64,000 bases of DNA from Ganoderma boninense (GCA_002900995.3 CM035309.1:4061682-4125681); one strand, 5' to 3'; shown: positions 46,193 to 58,900, counted from the first letter of the stretch. Made by a program: numbers and translations. Notes: generated from the letters alone by a model not told the origin.

Positions 46193-47171
46193 TCAAGGAA
46201 TACCCAAGATATGGGCTAAACAGTGGTGGGGAGGGGAGCAGGAAGAGGAGGTAGGCACTCCGAAGGTTCCAGTGATCGTATCGGGACGTTCTTAGGCTCG
46301 TTAGAAAGCTGTGAGCAGCAGCTTTCCAGCGGTAGGACGGGCAAAAAAATCCGTCAGGCGGTTGCTGAGATATGGGGCATACAAGGGTGGTGGGGCTAAC
46401 AACTGATCGCACTGTAGTATATTTGTTAGGCTATATGCCCTCAAACGGATGGCGCGCCCAAATACTACTATTCTGTACCTACAGAACGCACCCAAGATTG
46501 TCCCAAACGGTGCAGCCATTCCTGAGATACAAATACCCTGTCCCTGAGGAGGAAGGGGTATATGTACCGGAGGAACGGCTGGACGGAATCGGACGATCTT
46601 GGGCTCGTTCTGTGCGCGTTGTTTACGCGAGCAAAACGCGCCCAAGATCGTCCTATTCCGTCCAAAACTGCCCAAGCTATGGCCCATTTACTGGCCCCTA
46701 GAGCGACCAAGGGTACCTGTATGTATATGTGAGTATACCATATTACACCAGCGCAATAGGCGCGTTAGAAGCGCCTTAAAAACGCCTTCAGAACGCACCT
46801 AAGATCATGGGAAACGGTCCAGAATTGAGGGAGATATGGCAAGGGGAAGGTGCCCAGGTGCAGGCAACCAAGCACCTTCCATATTGGGCAGTGGCAGGGC
46901 AGGAGGAGCCCGGGTGGCTGATGGGAGGTGAGTATTGATGGGGGAAGCCCCGGAGTGATGGCAGATAAGCCCCCGGGGCCTTATCTAAGCTGATAACCAA
47001 AAAAGCGCCAGCCCGGGCACTGATAACAGGCCCTCCGGAGGCTGCCTACTATATTAGGGAACTCCGGGCATTATCCCGGGGCTTCGTATTACATTACGAG
47101 CATAGTTGGTTTATATTGCATTGCAGTGCCAGGCTATCTCCGGTAAATAATACATTATCCTTACCACAGCT
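46193..47171. repeat. Foldback element, right inverted arm (~0.98 kb)
   Basis: Reverse complement of 44773-45751, same internal features in mirror order; the hairpin is at about 46581-46663. The outer end is CCTTACCACAGC followed by T. The flanks share GC at the insertion point but no clear longer target-site duplication was seen. Confidence 0.93.
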
Positions 47172-47699
47172 TGTGGATCGACGACTTCTCTGTGACCCAG
47201 ATCTCCACCTCGTCTCGGTTGACGACGGTCCAATCCTCGTACTTGCCTCGCCAAAGGTTCATGTCGCGGCGATGGTCTCCCGGAATGGATTGTTGAAACC
47301 ACATCGAGTCGCGGAGGCGGAAGGGTTGGCGCACAGGCAGTCTCATGTGGTGCACAAGCGGATAGTCACCATCCTGTTCGCCTGAGTGAGTACTCAAAAC
47401 ATGGCAGTCATGCGAACGTTTAAGAGGCAGCTAACCTGGACGTAAACGAGTACCCTGACTGCGATCGTGGTCAGCCGGTTCATTGAACGCGGCGGCGAGG
47501 TGCTGACCCAGGTCTCGGGTGTCGACGGGGGGGATGCGCAACGCATTTCCCTGCAGGCTGTGAACAAATGTGATGTCGGAACAGGGCTGTGTGCGCGAGT
47601 GACGAAGTGCGAAGTCTGCTCCAACGTCGCTGGATGGCGACTCTTGTCGGATCTGTCGGTCTTTCTGTAGCTGGCGCGATACTGGCCCCTACAGCGCAT

Positions 47700-48020
47700 T
47701 CTATCGTCAGCCAAACGTCTGCCGAAGGTTAGCATGGAACCATTTCATCTTGTCACGCAGGTGGTGCCTTCGCGAAAGGTCATCATCAGGGACGCCAAAT
47801 GATTATCACATTACGAATAGGTAGGTTGGGGCCCGCGGTTCTGTCTTCGAATGCGACACGAACGTGCTGCTACACTGCAATCTAGAAGTTGGCTTGTTCG
47901 TACCTTCGTTGCCGTCGCAGCGGTTCGCGCCATAGATAACCTAAGGAAAATTTTTAGCTCGGAACATTGTGACACCAGGTGAGTGTGTTACACGATCGCT
48001 CGAGACCTTGCTCAATTCGC
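47700..48020. other. Intergenic, no gene seen
   Basis: Short gap between two minus-strand family members; no frame of interest. Confidence 0.4.
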
Positions 48021-48852
48021 TCATTTGTCGACACTGTGGAGACCCTGTTTCAAGAACGTCATCATGCAGCGCAGACGAATGGTTCCTTCAGTAGTGCTTA
48101 CCTCAATATCTGTGCCAATGTCTCGGTGGAAACTTCCATGCTGCCGCTCGAGTTGAGTGATTTCCCAGCCAAGGCCCGGGGTGAGCCCGACGCCCTCGGC
48201 GGCCCTCACGCAGGCAGTGGTGTACCTCGGCAAAATATCCCACGGAATTTCCCTCGGAAGCCTAGTCCAAGTCGTTTCAGCGACAGTCCAGACATCAATC
48301 TCGCCATAGTAATTCAGGCGGCATGCGAGGGCGTCATAGAGCACGGGCTCTAAGTTGTCACCCCCTTCCATGCGGAGCGCAAATTCGATCGGCATGGATG
48401 CGTCCTAGTCGTAGATTAGTCTGCAACGGCCGAGATCCAAACATCGAGAGCGCAGCACATACTCGGTTCCAGAAAACTACTCGAACCATGCGAGTGCCGA
48501 CACCATGAACGATAATGTCCTTTGCTTCCTCCTCGGGGGGCCAAGAGCCTGCGAGCGCGCGAATGTAGACAGCTGAAGCCTTCGTGAGCGCGTCACCGAA
48601 TCTGGGAAGGAAACGAATCTCGGGGAACCGGACGATCGCATATCTCGCATGCTCGTGGACACGAAAATCACTGGTTTGTTCGACGGTAATCCATTTCCCC
48701 TGGTCTGGCAGAAAGGCCGATGGTCGTTTCTCGATACCGCCAGGGCGCGGGCTCATAATGCCTTTATGCCTGTAGATGGGGACGACGTGATGTTGCACGT
48801 CGTGGTCGTAGTACATGCGATGTCCAACCCTGACACGCTCTGTTTCGCCGAA
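48021..48852 (-). CDS. Unknown-family protein, intact-looking paralogue of the disrupted gene
   Basis: Exons on the minus strand: from 48852 (FGETERVRVGHRMYYDHDV) down to a donor after VVFWNRG, then a segment DNLEPVLYDALACRLNYYGE ending TDIE, then an intron with acceptor AAACAG and GLHSVDK with stop at 48021. Landmarks shared with the gene at 43863-47690: a WxxV strand segment, R-F/L-P followed by a G-[DR]-[AE] turn, and APGLG or TPGLG followed by an I..LE helix. No catalytic motif is visible. The first exon and start upstream of 48852 were not identified. Confidence 0.5.
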
Positions 48853-49204
48853 CTATATTTTCAGGTGTCAGCATATGTAAACAGGAACGATCCACATGGA
48901 TTTACGTTTTGCCAGAAGAAAATGGAGATGTGATCGGACATCTTGTGCGAAAGGCTCTGTTGATCTTTGGGGGGGTTGGGAGGAGAACAGCGTATTCCCT
49001 GGTGCGAGGCGGTTTTTCTACAGGGTTCCTATCGGCATATGGCGCCGTGGGCCTGAACCGCTGCGCACCCCCGCCGCACGTATTGCAACATCTGATGGTC
49101 GATTGCATGTCTATTGGACAGGAACGGGGGTCACGGGGTCGGTGCGGTTTCTCTACATGCTAACAATTTATCTTATCGCGACCTTATGGGGATCTGGGTG
49201 TCAT

Positions 49205-51341
49205 CTAGTTGCCAGCCCTGCCGGTGAGCGGTAAGGTGCTAAGGCGTCGGACATTGAGCATATGGCCGTGAAGTATGAGAGACATACGCTTACCCGTCCA
49301 TGGTGTCCTCCCTGTTCCGAGGGTTGCGGGGGCGGAGTACACGCTGGACCACCGGGAGTCCGCGTATGCCTGGCATCGCGACGCCTGAAGGATCGGCGCC
49401 CTGGCGGGAGCGCACGCCGCGCGTGAATGTGTGCACGGTACCACTGTCGGCTGAAGGAACTGTGGTCACCTCAGCGGCCGAAGTGTCGCCATGTTCGGCA
49501 TCCGAAAACACATAGGCCTGATCTACGTGCAATGTGCAAACCGTCAGTTCTAGGCCAGAGACTGGAAACAGGTGCTATGGTCCAACATACCACTTTGGCT
49601 GATCGACGGATCAGATTGCCACTCCATAGCAGGGCTGTCTGAATCAGAGAAGGCAGGCAACAGGGAAGGCAGTTCAGTGTCGCCGAATGTCAGCCTAGGG
49701 TTTGCTTTGAATATATCGAGGACATGACCGTCCACGTCAACGTATCGAGTTCCGCGGGAAAGGTCTGCGTCCGACCACGCGGCTGCACGACAAGGATTCG
49801 TGACCGTCGCATGGTCGGACGTCAGCGAGCAAGCAGTGAGCATAGGAGAGTGGAGCGGCGGGCAGTCATTGATCATGGCGAGGTCAGTTTGCTCAACGAT
49901 GTGCGAGGCCTGAGGCTCATCGTCAGTGTGGGTGGAGCAAGTCGATCGGGGTTGAATGGCAAGCGTCAGCCTATTCAACGCTTCGACGACCGCGGCAGCG
50001 TCCGTCGCCTGGTCCGGCGGGTTGGTGCACGCTGTCCCCATGGGAGGGGCGCGAAGACCGACGCCCGGGTTGGAGGATAATCCAAATGTAGTGCCGACTT
50101 GCATGCGAGAATCTATGCATATCGTTAGTTCTCGCAAGGGGGGAGAGCACAGAAGGGCCTCACGTTCAATAGCACGGCGTGCAGCCTCTGAGAAGGTTCG
50201 GTCCTCCTCATCCAGAGGGCCTAAGCTTCAGTCAGCAGGGTACAATTCGCAATGTGCGCGTAGTCGCACCTTCCCGGCTTTGTTCGAGCCATAGCGAGAA
50301 TACAGTATCGAAATCCAGCGGTGTCCAGCCAATGACTTGAAGCAGGGCATCGAGGAATGTCTGCCCGTGGCGGTTAGTGCCGACGGTCTGCCTATTGACG
50401 AGGAACGAGATAAGCTGTCGTTCAACAAAAAAAATGGCATGCTCACGAGTGAATGCACGCCTCGCCCTTGTGATCGGGGCCCCCAAGTATGAGAAACCCC
50501 CCCCAGCGGACCTGGTCGTGCATGATGTGAACGAAGCCGTCGACATAGGCAACGATGTCTTCTGCGTATCTGTATCAGGGACAGGTGAACGTGAGCATGA
50601 TCGTTTTCGCTCTGCAAACATGACCTACGCGACTGGGGTCTCCTTTGCGTCCTGAGCAGGGTCTCCGACTATAGGCTCCGTGGAAGGTCCGGCCCCTTCG
50701 AACGTCTCCTTGGCGGTCTCGAGGTAGCTCGCCTGTTCCTCCACGGAAAGTCCCTTCCAGGCTGCCGCGCGCGCACCGTTCAATGCAGCCAAGTCGCAGC
50801 GGCGGCCATCGGCGGCAATGTAGTCCGAGCCTGCCGGGGCGTCGTCACTCTTGCAAAAGACGTCGAAGGCCGTCATGGCATGCGGCTTGCACATCTTGGG
50901 GGCGTCGATCGCTGGGGGGGTCCACCTCGTCACTTCGCCGCGTCGAGCCTTTCCACGCCAGTTGGACAACCACGTCGCTAGCCGCTAAAGTCAAGTGAGA
51001 CCAGCGTGACCATGCACGTAGCATAGGATACGCACATCGTTAAGCTCCGCCATACGTGCCTCCCACTGTTCTTGGGTCTCCGCCGTACGACGGACGAGCA
51101 GACCCTTCCGAGCCTTCTTGGTCCATCTTGCGCGATTCTTGAAAACGTCTTCTTTCTCGGCGCCGCTCGGACCAGTGAACTTCGCGCGGAACATGGTGGC
51201 GAGGAGAGCGCGAGCATGGTTGAACTCCCGTTTGGCGATGTACTCGCTGACCTCGTTGTCGAGGACGGCGTTCAAGAGGAATTCCCATTCCTCTTCGCGC
51301 CAGTAAGAGCCCTGCTTCATAGCGTACCGGCGAGGAGCCAT
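49205..51341 (-). CDS. Unknown protein with HMG-box-like segment
   Basis: Start ATG at 51341 (MAPRRYAMKQGSYWREEEWEF). Exons join in frame through introns at about 51030-50984, 50644-50579, 50456-50402, 50269-50222, 49589-49521 and 49290-49245, ending at TAG 49205 after TMDGTLPLTGRAGN. Residues about 25-100 form charged helices; about 135-200 read HAMTAFDVFCKSDDAP...RAAAWKGLSVEEQASYLETAKE, which resembles an HMG-box (start of helix 1, then W..L...E...Y...A). The second half is Pro/Ser-rich and disordered. An HMG-like DNA-binding role is an inference from this pattern. Adjacent minus-strand genes of unknown families suggest a common origin. Confidence 0.55.
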
Positions 51342-51349
51342 CGTCGATG

Positions 51350-51709
51350 ATCAAGGTGTGTAAGTTGGCGACCTGGGGACAAGTGGGGAAGTAAGCGGAT
51401 GAGACGTCGGGATGAAGGACGTCACCTGTATTTGTGTGGCGCCTTCGGCTACATGACAACTTTGCTCTGACAAATGTCAGATTTGATCTGGGTATGTTTG
51501 GCGCGACCCAAACCAACGAAGGAGTTTAGCGACACTTGGCGATTTCGATACATCTGGGCATTCGTTCATGAGATTTAACAACTCTATGCCGAACGTCAGG
51601 CAATTTAGGTGCTCACCCTGTTGTCAAACCATACTGCAGTGTGATTCCAAAGATACAATAGTACATATGATTTGAACACGATCACGGAAGACGAGGACAA
51701 ACCATATCA
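51350..51709. other. Intergenic between two minus-strand genes
   Basis: Short spacer without coding signals; likely promoter of the HMG-like gene and 3' flank of the next one. Confidence 0.4.
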
Positions 51710-54149
51710 TTATGCGCGGGAGTCCATGAACATCACGGGGGGAATGGGAAGCCGCGAGTAGTGCGTGATGAATGTCTGGACGTAGAACAAAACCGTGCAC
51801 TGCTGGACCTCCCGGAATTGTTCTTCTTGCAGTTCACCCTTCGCACCCTGAATAACAGTCTCGGGACATTCGGGCCATCTCGTCAGCACGCAAGCGAAAC
51901 TGCGAAGTCGCTCACGACAAGATTGCCACTCACGCCGTGGCGGCGAGTGCCAAAAGAAGTCATGATCCTTGGTAGCGAGAGGGGCGGCCACAGTCGCTGC
52001 AGACGAAGGTGGGCCCCACACTTCCGAGACTGCCAATTCCCGTTCCCAACGGTGTATCTCCTCCCAAGATTCCTTGTGGACGAGTAGAGAGTCGAGTGCG
52101 ACCAGTTCCGCGTGGAAGTTGATCTCGTGTGACTCCCATAGAAGAGCCAGGCGGACGTTAGGATTTGCCGATATTGTGCCCAATTCGACGTTCATGGCCT
52201 GGAACATGACATGTCCATGCTCGTCGTACGAATCCATGTGGGCGACCTTATGAAACAAGGCCCCGATCGTGTTGCGTTCCTCGAGATGTCGTTTCGCACG
52301 ACGCGCATCAGAACCCTGTCCACCCGCTCGGATACTAGCCTGCGGGAGATAATCGCCCCACAGCGCAGCACGCCATTCACTGATGCTCAGGGCACGGTTG
52401 TCCATACTGACGTCGAAGAGGCGGGTCCGACAGAAGTCACGAATGCGAACAAGGTTGTGCAAGTACCGGTTGACCTTCGTGTCCTCGCGGGCGCGACCAG
52501 GATGGGTACACCCTTTAGGGAGTACAGATTTGTTGGTAACTGTGTCAAGCAGGAAAGGAGGTGGATAGAAGTAAAGGGCGGAATTCGTCGTCTGGGGAAC
52601 AGGGCTGCACGCGCGAAGGGCATCCTCCCAGACCTGAGGGAGATCCAAGAACGGGGAAAGTAGGAGATAGCGCGACGGGTGTGTGGTCTCGCCGCCGGAC
52701 GCCGGGGGAGGCCGCTGCCCCAAAGTAGAATGAGCCGCCGAGGGTGCTCCGCTAGGCGCTAAACGCAGCTCAGCTGCAACCCGACGCTTTTGACGACGCG
52801 ACAACTTGGTACTTTCCTCGACCTTCGAAGCTGGTCGCATGTTAAGGTGAGCACTACCAATGGTACTCCTTTCCATCCGCGGACGTTTCGATGAAGGTGC
52901 CTCGCCCAGAGTACAATCAGGGCCCACTACTACGAGCTTGAGCGGAGAGAGATGAGAACCTGCGATGTGTTTCGACACGGACATGACCATATTATTGACC
53001 CAGTTGCCGGTCAGGTTAGTGACCCCTGCCAGTGCGCCCGCGCGGTGAAGGATAGGAGGGTCGCATTCTTTATCAGAGAGCTCGTACGGTAGGGCTGATT
53101 CCTCAACGACATTCCAGACGACGAGGGAAATGGTCAGAGGCTGCAACACCCAGTAGGGTAGTCCTACCCGATGCCACGTCTGCGTGGCCGCGCCTTCCCG
53201 GAGGAAACCCCCGACGACATCCAAGACGTCATGACTGTAATCCATAGGACTTGCCAGGCGAGGAAGCACGACTGTCAGGTGAGTCTTCATGCCCCAGAGT
53301 TCCAGGCAGATGCGCTGAATGTGCGCGGCGACAGCGATAGATCGACTGGACACTGCAGGTAAGTAGTACATGCGGTCTACCACCTGACGCAAGAGCATGG
53401 CCAGGAAGACGTAGTGTCGGTGAGGATGATCATCGTCGCTGGTCAGAGAGTCGACCCAGGCAAGCGCGCTGGCTGCTGCGAGACGCAGCTCTTCGCGTAC
53501 TTCTTCCCGTATAAGCCCTAGCCCACGAACGGCGATTCCAGCATCCTCAGACCAATGCTCCGGGGCTCGCAGGGTGATAAAGAGGATTTCGGGGATGTCC
53601 GGCGGCGAGGCCAAGCGCGGAATGCACGCGAGGTGTGTCATGCCTTCAATGTAGACTTGGGGATGCCGAGAGTATTCATGCACCCCCCAACGCCCGTCTG
53701 AGTATGTATGGATGATGTCGACGTCTCGGGGATATTTGGGAACATAATGTTGCGTAGGACTGGTGATGACGAATCCGCTCAGGCCTGCGTGCGACGCCGC
53801 TTTGGCCTCCCATGGCCCGCATACATCCGGCGCTAAGAGTAAGGTGAGCATGCGACGCCTTCAATTATGAGTTTCACTTACGAGACCCAACACGCGTCTT
53901 CTTCAGAACAATGGGGACCGGAGGGTCTGAACAGGGGCCAGAGGATGCACCGGCAGCGCTGCAAGCACGTTCAGTACCTGCAATATAGGGGCGTGACAGG
54001 CACACGAACCTCTCAATGGGCCTAGATGACGACACCTCTGTCTCAGTGAAATGTGGTGTGTTTCCAACAGCAGGGAGGCGATTCTTCTTGAAATTGGGAA
54101 ACCTCGACGGCGCCCTGATGCCCATCTGGGTTTGGGAAGAGCTGGCCAT
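51710..54149 (-). CDS. Large unknown protein, 796 residues
   Basis: Two exons: 54149-53882 and 53832-51710, joined in frame across an intron with donor GTAAGT and acceptor CTCTTAG. The first exon encodes a basic start (MASSSQTQMGIRAPSRFPNF, FKKNR). The second is one long uninterrupted frame: an N-terminal region with SGFVITSPTQHYVPKYP and YSDGRWGVHEYSRHPQVY, a helical part, then FLREGAATQTWHRVGLPYWV, a basic linker (KLSRRQKRRVAAEL), and a C-terminal half with SISEWRAALWGDYLP and FQAMNVELGTIS. I do not recognise a family or an active site. Length, codon pattern and clean splice argue for a real gene. Related-looking large proteins of this style are common in agaricomycetes. Confidence 0.7.
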
Positions 54150-54159
54150 CTGGCCACGG

Positions 54160-55924
54160 GGCAAGTGGGTGAATAGTACGTTAGTTTCACGATCGACGGG
54201 AAATTGAACCTGATGCTGACCCGATCTTGCCCAGGTACAGTCGAACTCCTAGCCACGCGCTCCAACCTAACGATGCTGACGAGAAGGGTCCGTTCCGGGG
54301 GGATATCGTCTTGCGACCTTGGTTACAGCTGGCGATTACGCCCTGCTTTCACCAAGGGTGTCGAGGGCCAGAGGTGGAGCACAACGGGCGATAGGCCACG
54401 TTGGCTATAGTGGATCCGAGGGCCTGACAAGGAGGACAACGTGAACGTACTCTTGGATGTAAAGTTAGTACAGGGCAATGGATTGTTATATTGCATGGGG
54501 ACGTACCGTCGTGCGTGAACGAGACTCGATCCAGTCGCGAAAAGAACGAGTGTGAAAGATGTACAGATGGGATGCGTTGTGGGGGGCACACAGTCACGAA
54601 GTGGGGTAGATGGAACAGCGGCGCGAATGGGGATGAACGACGGTGGCGCCGATGTTGAAGACAGCGTCGCGGAAGCAAATGCTGCTGCATGAAGCGCTCG
54701 TGTGCATCCCGGACAACCATGGAATAGCTGACACATGATCCCTAACCCTGGCCTTCTTAGGATCCGCGGCTTGGAAGCCGGACTTGGTCTGTATAAATCG
54801 GACCCGGTTTTAAATGTTTTGTTCTGTATGCCAAGGCTTCTATACGTTCGGCCTGCCCACTCCACCGCGATCAGCTTGCCGTTCACTACGCCCTTCATAA
54901 GCGGCCGGCCCCGCGCTCTCTCCATCCCGGATAATAGCTCAGTGTCCGCATACTTGGGCCACTTGACCCGACATCTCACCGTAGATGTCTGCCCCCATGC
55001 GACGCTCTCCGCTGTCCCTGCACACACATCCCGCCGACAATCTTCCTGCCCCACCACGACAACGCTCATCACCCGTGGACAACTATTCTAGCAACGATGC
55101 AAGTTTTATGTTCCATTCGCCTACCGCTCGGTCACATTGCACCCAAGCGCGTACTCGTTATTTTTACCATTGAAGGCTAAGCTCTGTGTTCCAGATGTAG
55201 GAAGTCAATATTTGTTCGCATTCTTTACATCAAGTTCCACCGCTCACCCTCTCGAAATGGAGCCTGGCGCGCCCTTTCCATCGACTCTGAAGCCTGTCTA
55301 CAGCCTGAGCCTGAACTCGCTGGCCTAAAGCTGCGAGAAGGCTTAGTTTCCAAGGTAAACTCCTGCCAGGTAATCCAGCAGTCGAGTTTACTGTTCTCCA
55401 AGAAGTCGCCGGCACCCCATGCGAAAGCCCTAGTCCTCCGATGGGGCACGACTGGACAGTTCTGCTCCTCCCTCCCACCAGACATTGCATAACCCCAGGC
55501 GATCAACGACCTGCCTAGTATTCCATCCAGTGCGTCCTATCAAAAGCACACTGCCCATCTTACGGCTAAGTCTGAATGAAATCTAGGCAGATGCTGGCTA
55601 GGCCACTACGATGTACTCGTATACGTCCTCATACCAACACACTTTGTGGGAGGACCAACGATGGGTGGGTCATGAAACGGTGTGTGAAGTCCAATGAATG
55701 GCGTCTCTGGAATTGACGGGACTGACTTGGTGCAAATAGTTCGATCGCAGCAGTCGACGGGTGATCGAGATTCAAGATCGCAACCGACGGTCAGCCGGCC
55801 GCAAGAGGGGTGGGTCTGCCAACCCACCTATTGCCACGTATCGGCGTTTGGATACATGGGTGGCCTGCCCTTTCGCTCATCTCCCTATCCGCTTGCCTTG
55901 GACGTGTAGCCCCTGGTGTTTACT
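54160..55924. other. Intergenic, no supported gene
   Basis: A minus-strand open frame covers 55072-54323, but its translation has no domain and its composition (runs of Ser/Pro/Thr/Arg) looks like a chance frame. The region contains the upstream DNA of the KDZ gene. Confidence 0.35.
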
Positions 55925-58900
55925 ATGAGCAGGGGCGCGACCGTGAAGAAGAAGATCAAACGAGTGGCCGACATTCTGGCATCAAAGCGCGTCCAGGCCA
56001 CCACGAGCACCACGCCCGCAACTCCCACGAAGAAAGACTCCCGTCCATGGGAATGGCGCACACCACCTCGTACCGGGGCAGCCCAATCGTCAAAAACTGC
56101 GCTGTCCCAGCCCCTACCAGCACTTCTATCGTTCCTGTCTTCGACTTTATCCCCCCGTTCGAAATGCCCCCCTGGTGAGCCACCCATGGAACGTCCCGGG
56201 CCCGCGCTATCGCGACCTTCGTCACCTTCGGTGACTAGTCTGTGCGCTTGTGATCATCAGGGTCATGACTCAGACTCTGGGTTTGACCGGCTCGCTCCTG
56301 GCATTCCGGACAATGAGAGCGGGGAATCAGATTTAGAGGACGAGGAGGAACCCGACATTCAGGATGGAATAGATGGGAATTATCATGCGGTGAGTCCTCA
56401 TGCGCTTCTTAGTACGACCCACTCTGACCTGCGAAGCCATCTGTACGTTGCGCGAAATTCATTGCTTTGGGCCACACCTCTCTGGCCACTATGCTTCTCG
56501 ACGAGCGTGAAGCCCCGCCCCAAAGCGACAAATGTTCGGTCTGTTCGACCCCGATCGCGGCGAAGTCTATTCAGCATCGTACATGGTACTACTGCGACGA
56601 TTGTGCGTTTCCTTTCCACCAATGCATCGACTGTCTCTATCGTTCCCACCGTCTTCTTCCCTTCCATCGCGTGCACTCGTGGGATGCAGAAATGCAATTT
56701 TGGCGTTCGGCGATGCTCGGCGAATTGGGTTATGAGTTCTGTCTTGGCCACGATGGACACCGTTGTCCTGCTGCGCTCTCAGAAGGCAGAGACTTTGTCG
56801 TCATTCACGAGCATGGGATTGCCCGCATCCCGATTGTCTTCTGCGACTGTCCTGGTGGATCTCCACCCGCAACCCAACTCATGCACGGTGGCCTTTGGCC
56901 AGCAACATGGGAGAAACCTCGCAGCGCGATCACCCTCCAGGCCTTGAAGACATTCCACAGCCTCACGCTCAACGCCCACACGAATGCCCACAACTTCATC
57001 GCTCATCTTGAGCGTCTGTCCGATAACGTCGCGCCTGACACAGTGAAGGTGAATGGTCTCCATCCAAGATACACCTTCACGCGCTGACCAATTTCAGGAT
57101 CGCATTCGCGAGTTTCGAATGGCAGTTAGAACCTACTCGTTCGTGCGCGCCTGTCGCCGAGCCGGCGAGGCCCCGAGCGCGAACCTCAAGACAGGATCTC
57201 TCGCCGTCCTCTGTCCTGCCTGTCCGCAACCAGATCAAAACATGCGTCCGGGATGGGAAGCGCGCGAACCGCAGTATGCGTAGGCATGCACACAACTCAA
57301 ACCCGTGCATGCTTGCTGATATGCATGACAAACAGGTACATGGACGCGCTTCACTTCTGCATTGACGGCAACTTCCATTTCAACCTCAAGCCCAAACACA
57401 CGGACCCAAACGACTACCCGCTTACCAAGGGCGCCGCATATTTCGCACACGAAGACGATTTCAAACACTACATAGCCACGACGAAACCGTACCCGAATGA
57501 GGTAAGCGCCATTTGTGCAGCACCGTAACAGAAGCCTGCTGATCATACTTTGAAGCCGTCTTCATGCAGCCAGTTCGTCGCGATGGGCGCAGGGAAATAC
57601 AAAGGACCCGTGTCCGGGATCATCGCTCTCGTTTGCCGCCACAACTTCGTCATGCAAGGAGGTATAGTTGACCTAACAAAGGGCGAAAAGTAAGTAACGT
57701 TCCCTGGCATCGCGCGAACACTTCGCCGCTGACCGGCAAGCAGATTCCTTTACGTGGACTTCGCTTTGGTCTCTGCCATGCAGCGATACCGCAGCCTCCA
57801 CATGCTACTAGCTTCCTACGACATCAACTGTCAGTACGTCAAGAAGCTTGCTCGCCGTCTTCAAGACCAATTCTCCGCCGAGAAGGTCAAGTGTTTCAAA
57901 TCTATCGACTCGGGAACACTGCCGAAACGCGTTGTCGCAGGCATAGGCAAATATCACGCGCCCATGCACACTGCCGAATGCCGTCCCTTTCACTCCCTCA
58001 ACAACCTTCCCGGGGCCGGCGATACGTTTGGGGAAAACGCCGAGCAGAAATGGGCTGACATCGAGGGCATTACTCGGTCCACGAAGGAGATGGCCGCCGG
58101 ACATCGGCATGACAAAGTGAACGATCAGAACAGCTATGCAAACACGAAACTGGTACACGGCATGGGTACGCAACCAATCACTAAAAATGGTACCAAGTAT
58201 CTTGACCATATTCTCAGTTGACCATCTAGTCGACAAACACAATGTCGCAGTGCAGCGGCTGGCAGACGCCCGGGCATACTTGCTCTCCGTGGAAACCTCG
58301 ATCACTGACCCGGCTCTCGTCGCTAAGTGGCGGAAGGAACATGACAACTGGGAGCGCGATGTTGTCGATGTGACCAACCATGGGCGCATGGAGAACCCCT
58401 TCAAAATATCCACGGGTGCATGTACGTCCGCCATATGATGCGTTGCGGACTGTGATACTGAACATCATCTTGATTCAGCTCTCACTACTAAGATGATCGC
58501 CACCCAGCTCAGCGAGGAGCATGAACGGGCGGGTGATCGACATGGCGTGTCGATAGTCGATGCAATGCAAGTTGCTCTCCGACTCGACGACACTCGGTGA
58601 GATGGAATGTAACAGTGAGTGTACTCCTCGTGCGTGCTAACAACCTCGGACAGTCTTGAGCTTAGACGCAAAATCAACGCGTCGGACGGAAGTGAGCAAT
58701 CGCGCAAGGGACTCGCGTTGAAGCTCGAACACTACCGCCGCGAACTGCGCGTCTGCCGCGACGAGTTCGAAATTCTGCTCGCACCGGCCGTAGCCAAAGC
58801 AGTCCAGGACGCGCAAGCCGTAAACACATCGCTGCCTCCAACCTTCCCTCGTCGATCACCCGACGACGACCACCGAGAAGGGATCGCCATATACAGCGGT

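Larger units (their letters stand above)
43863..47690 (-). pseudogene. Unknown-family gene interrupted by a foldback element
   Basis: Upstream exons (about 47670-47445 and 47381-47172) read ITFVHSLQGNALRIPPVD...RSQGTRLRPG|EQDGDYPLVHHMRLP and WTVVNRDEVEIWVTEKSSIH, then the inverted-repeat element starts. On its other side (44770 downwards) the frame resumes as IFILRLPHVQQCVGLGREI, followed by an intron (44611 to about 44557) and LVFVIRLELDGLIALWDYPV, YDFVLVRHEYNRYAPGLGKY. A likely last exon ends in an acidic tail (EEDEEMEDKEERSESEED, stop at 43863). The order matches the gene at 48021-48852, for instance RLPHV against RFPEI, and APGLGKYIAQLE against TPGLGWEITQLE. The insertion destroys the reading frame. 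Function unknown. Confidence 0.55.

Noticed and set aside
44773..47171. Interpretation of the inverted arms as LTRs of a retrotransposon
   Set aside because: LTRs are direct repeats; here the arms are inverted, the spacer is 440 bases and no retroelement protein is present.
54323..55072. 250-codon open frame on the minus strand
   Set aside because: No domain, no splice logic and a composition of Ser/Pro/Thr/Arg runs typical of chance frames in GC-rich DNA.
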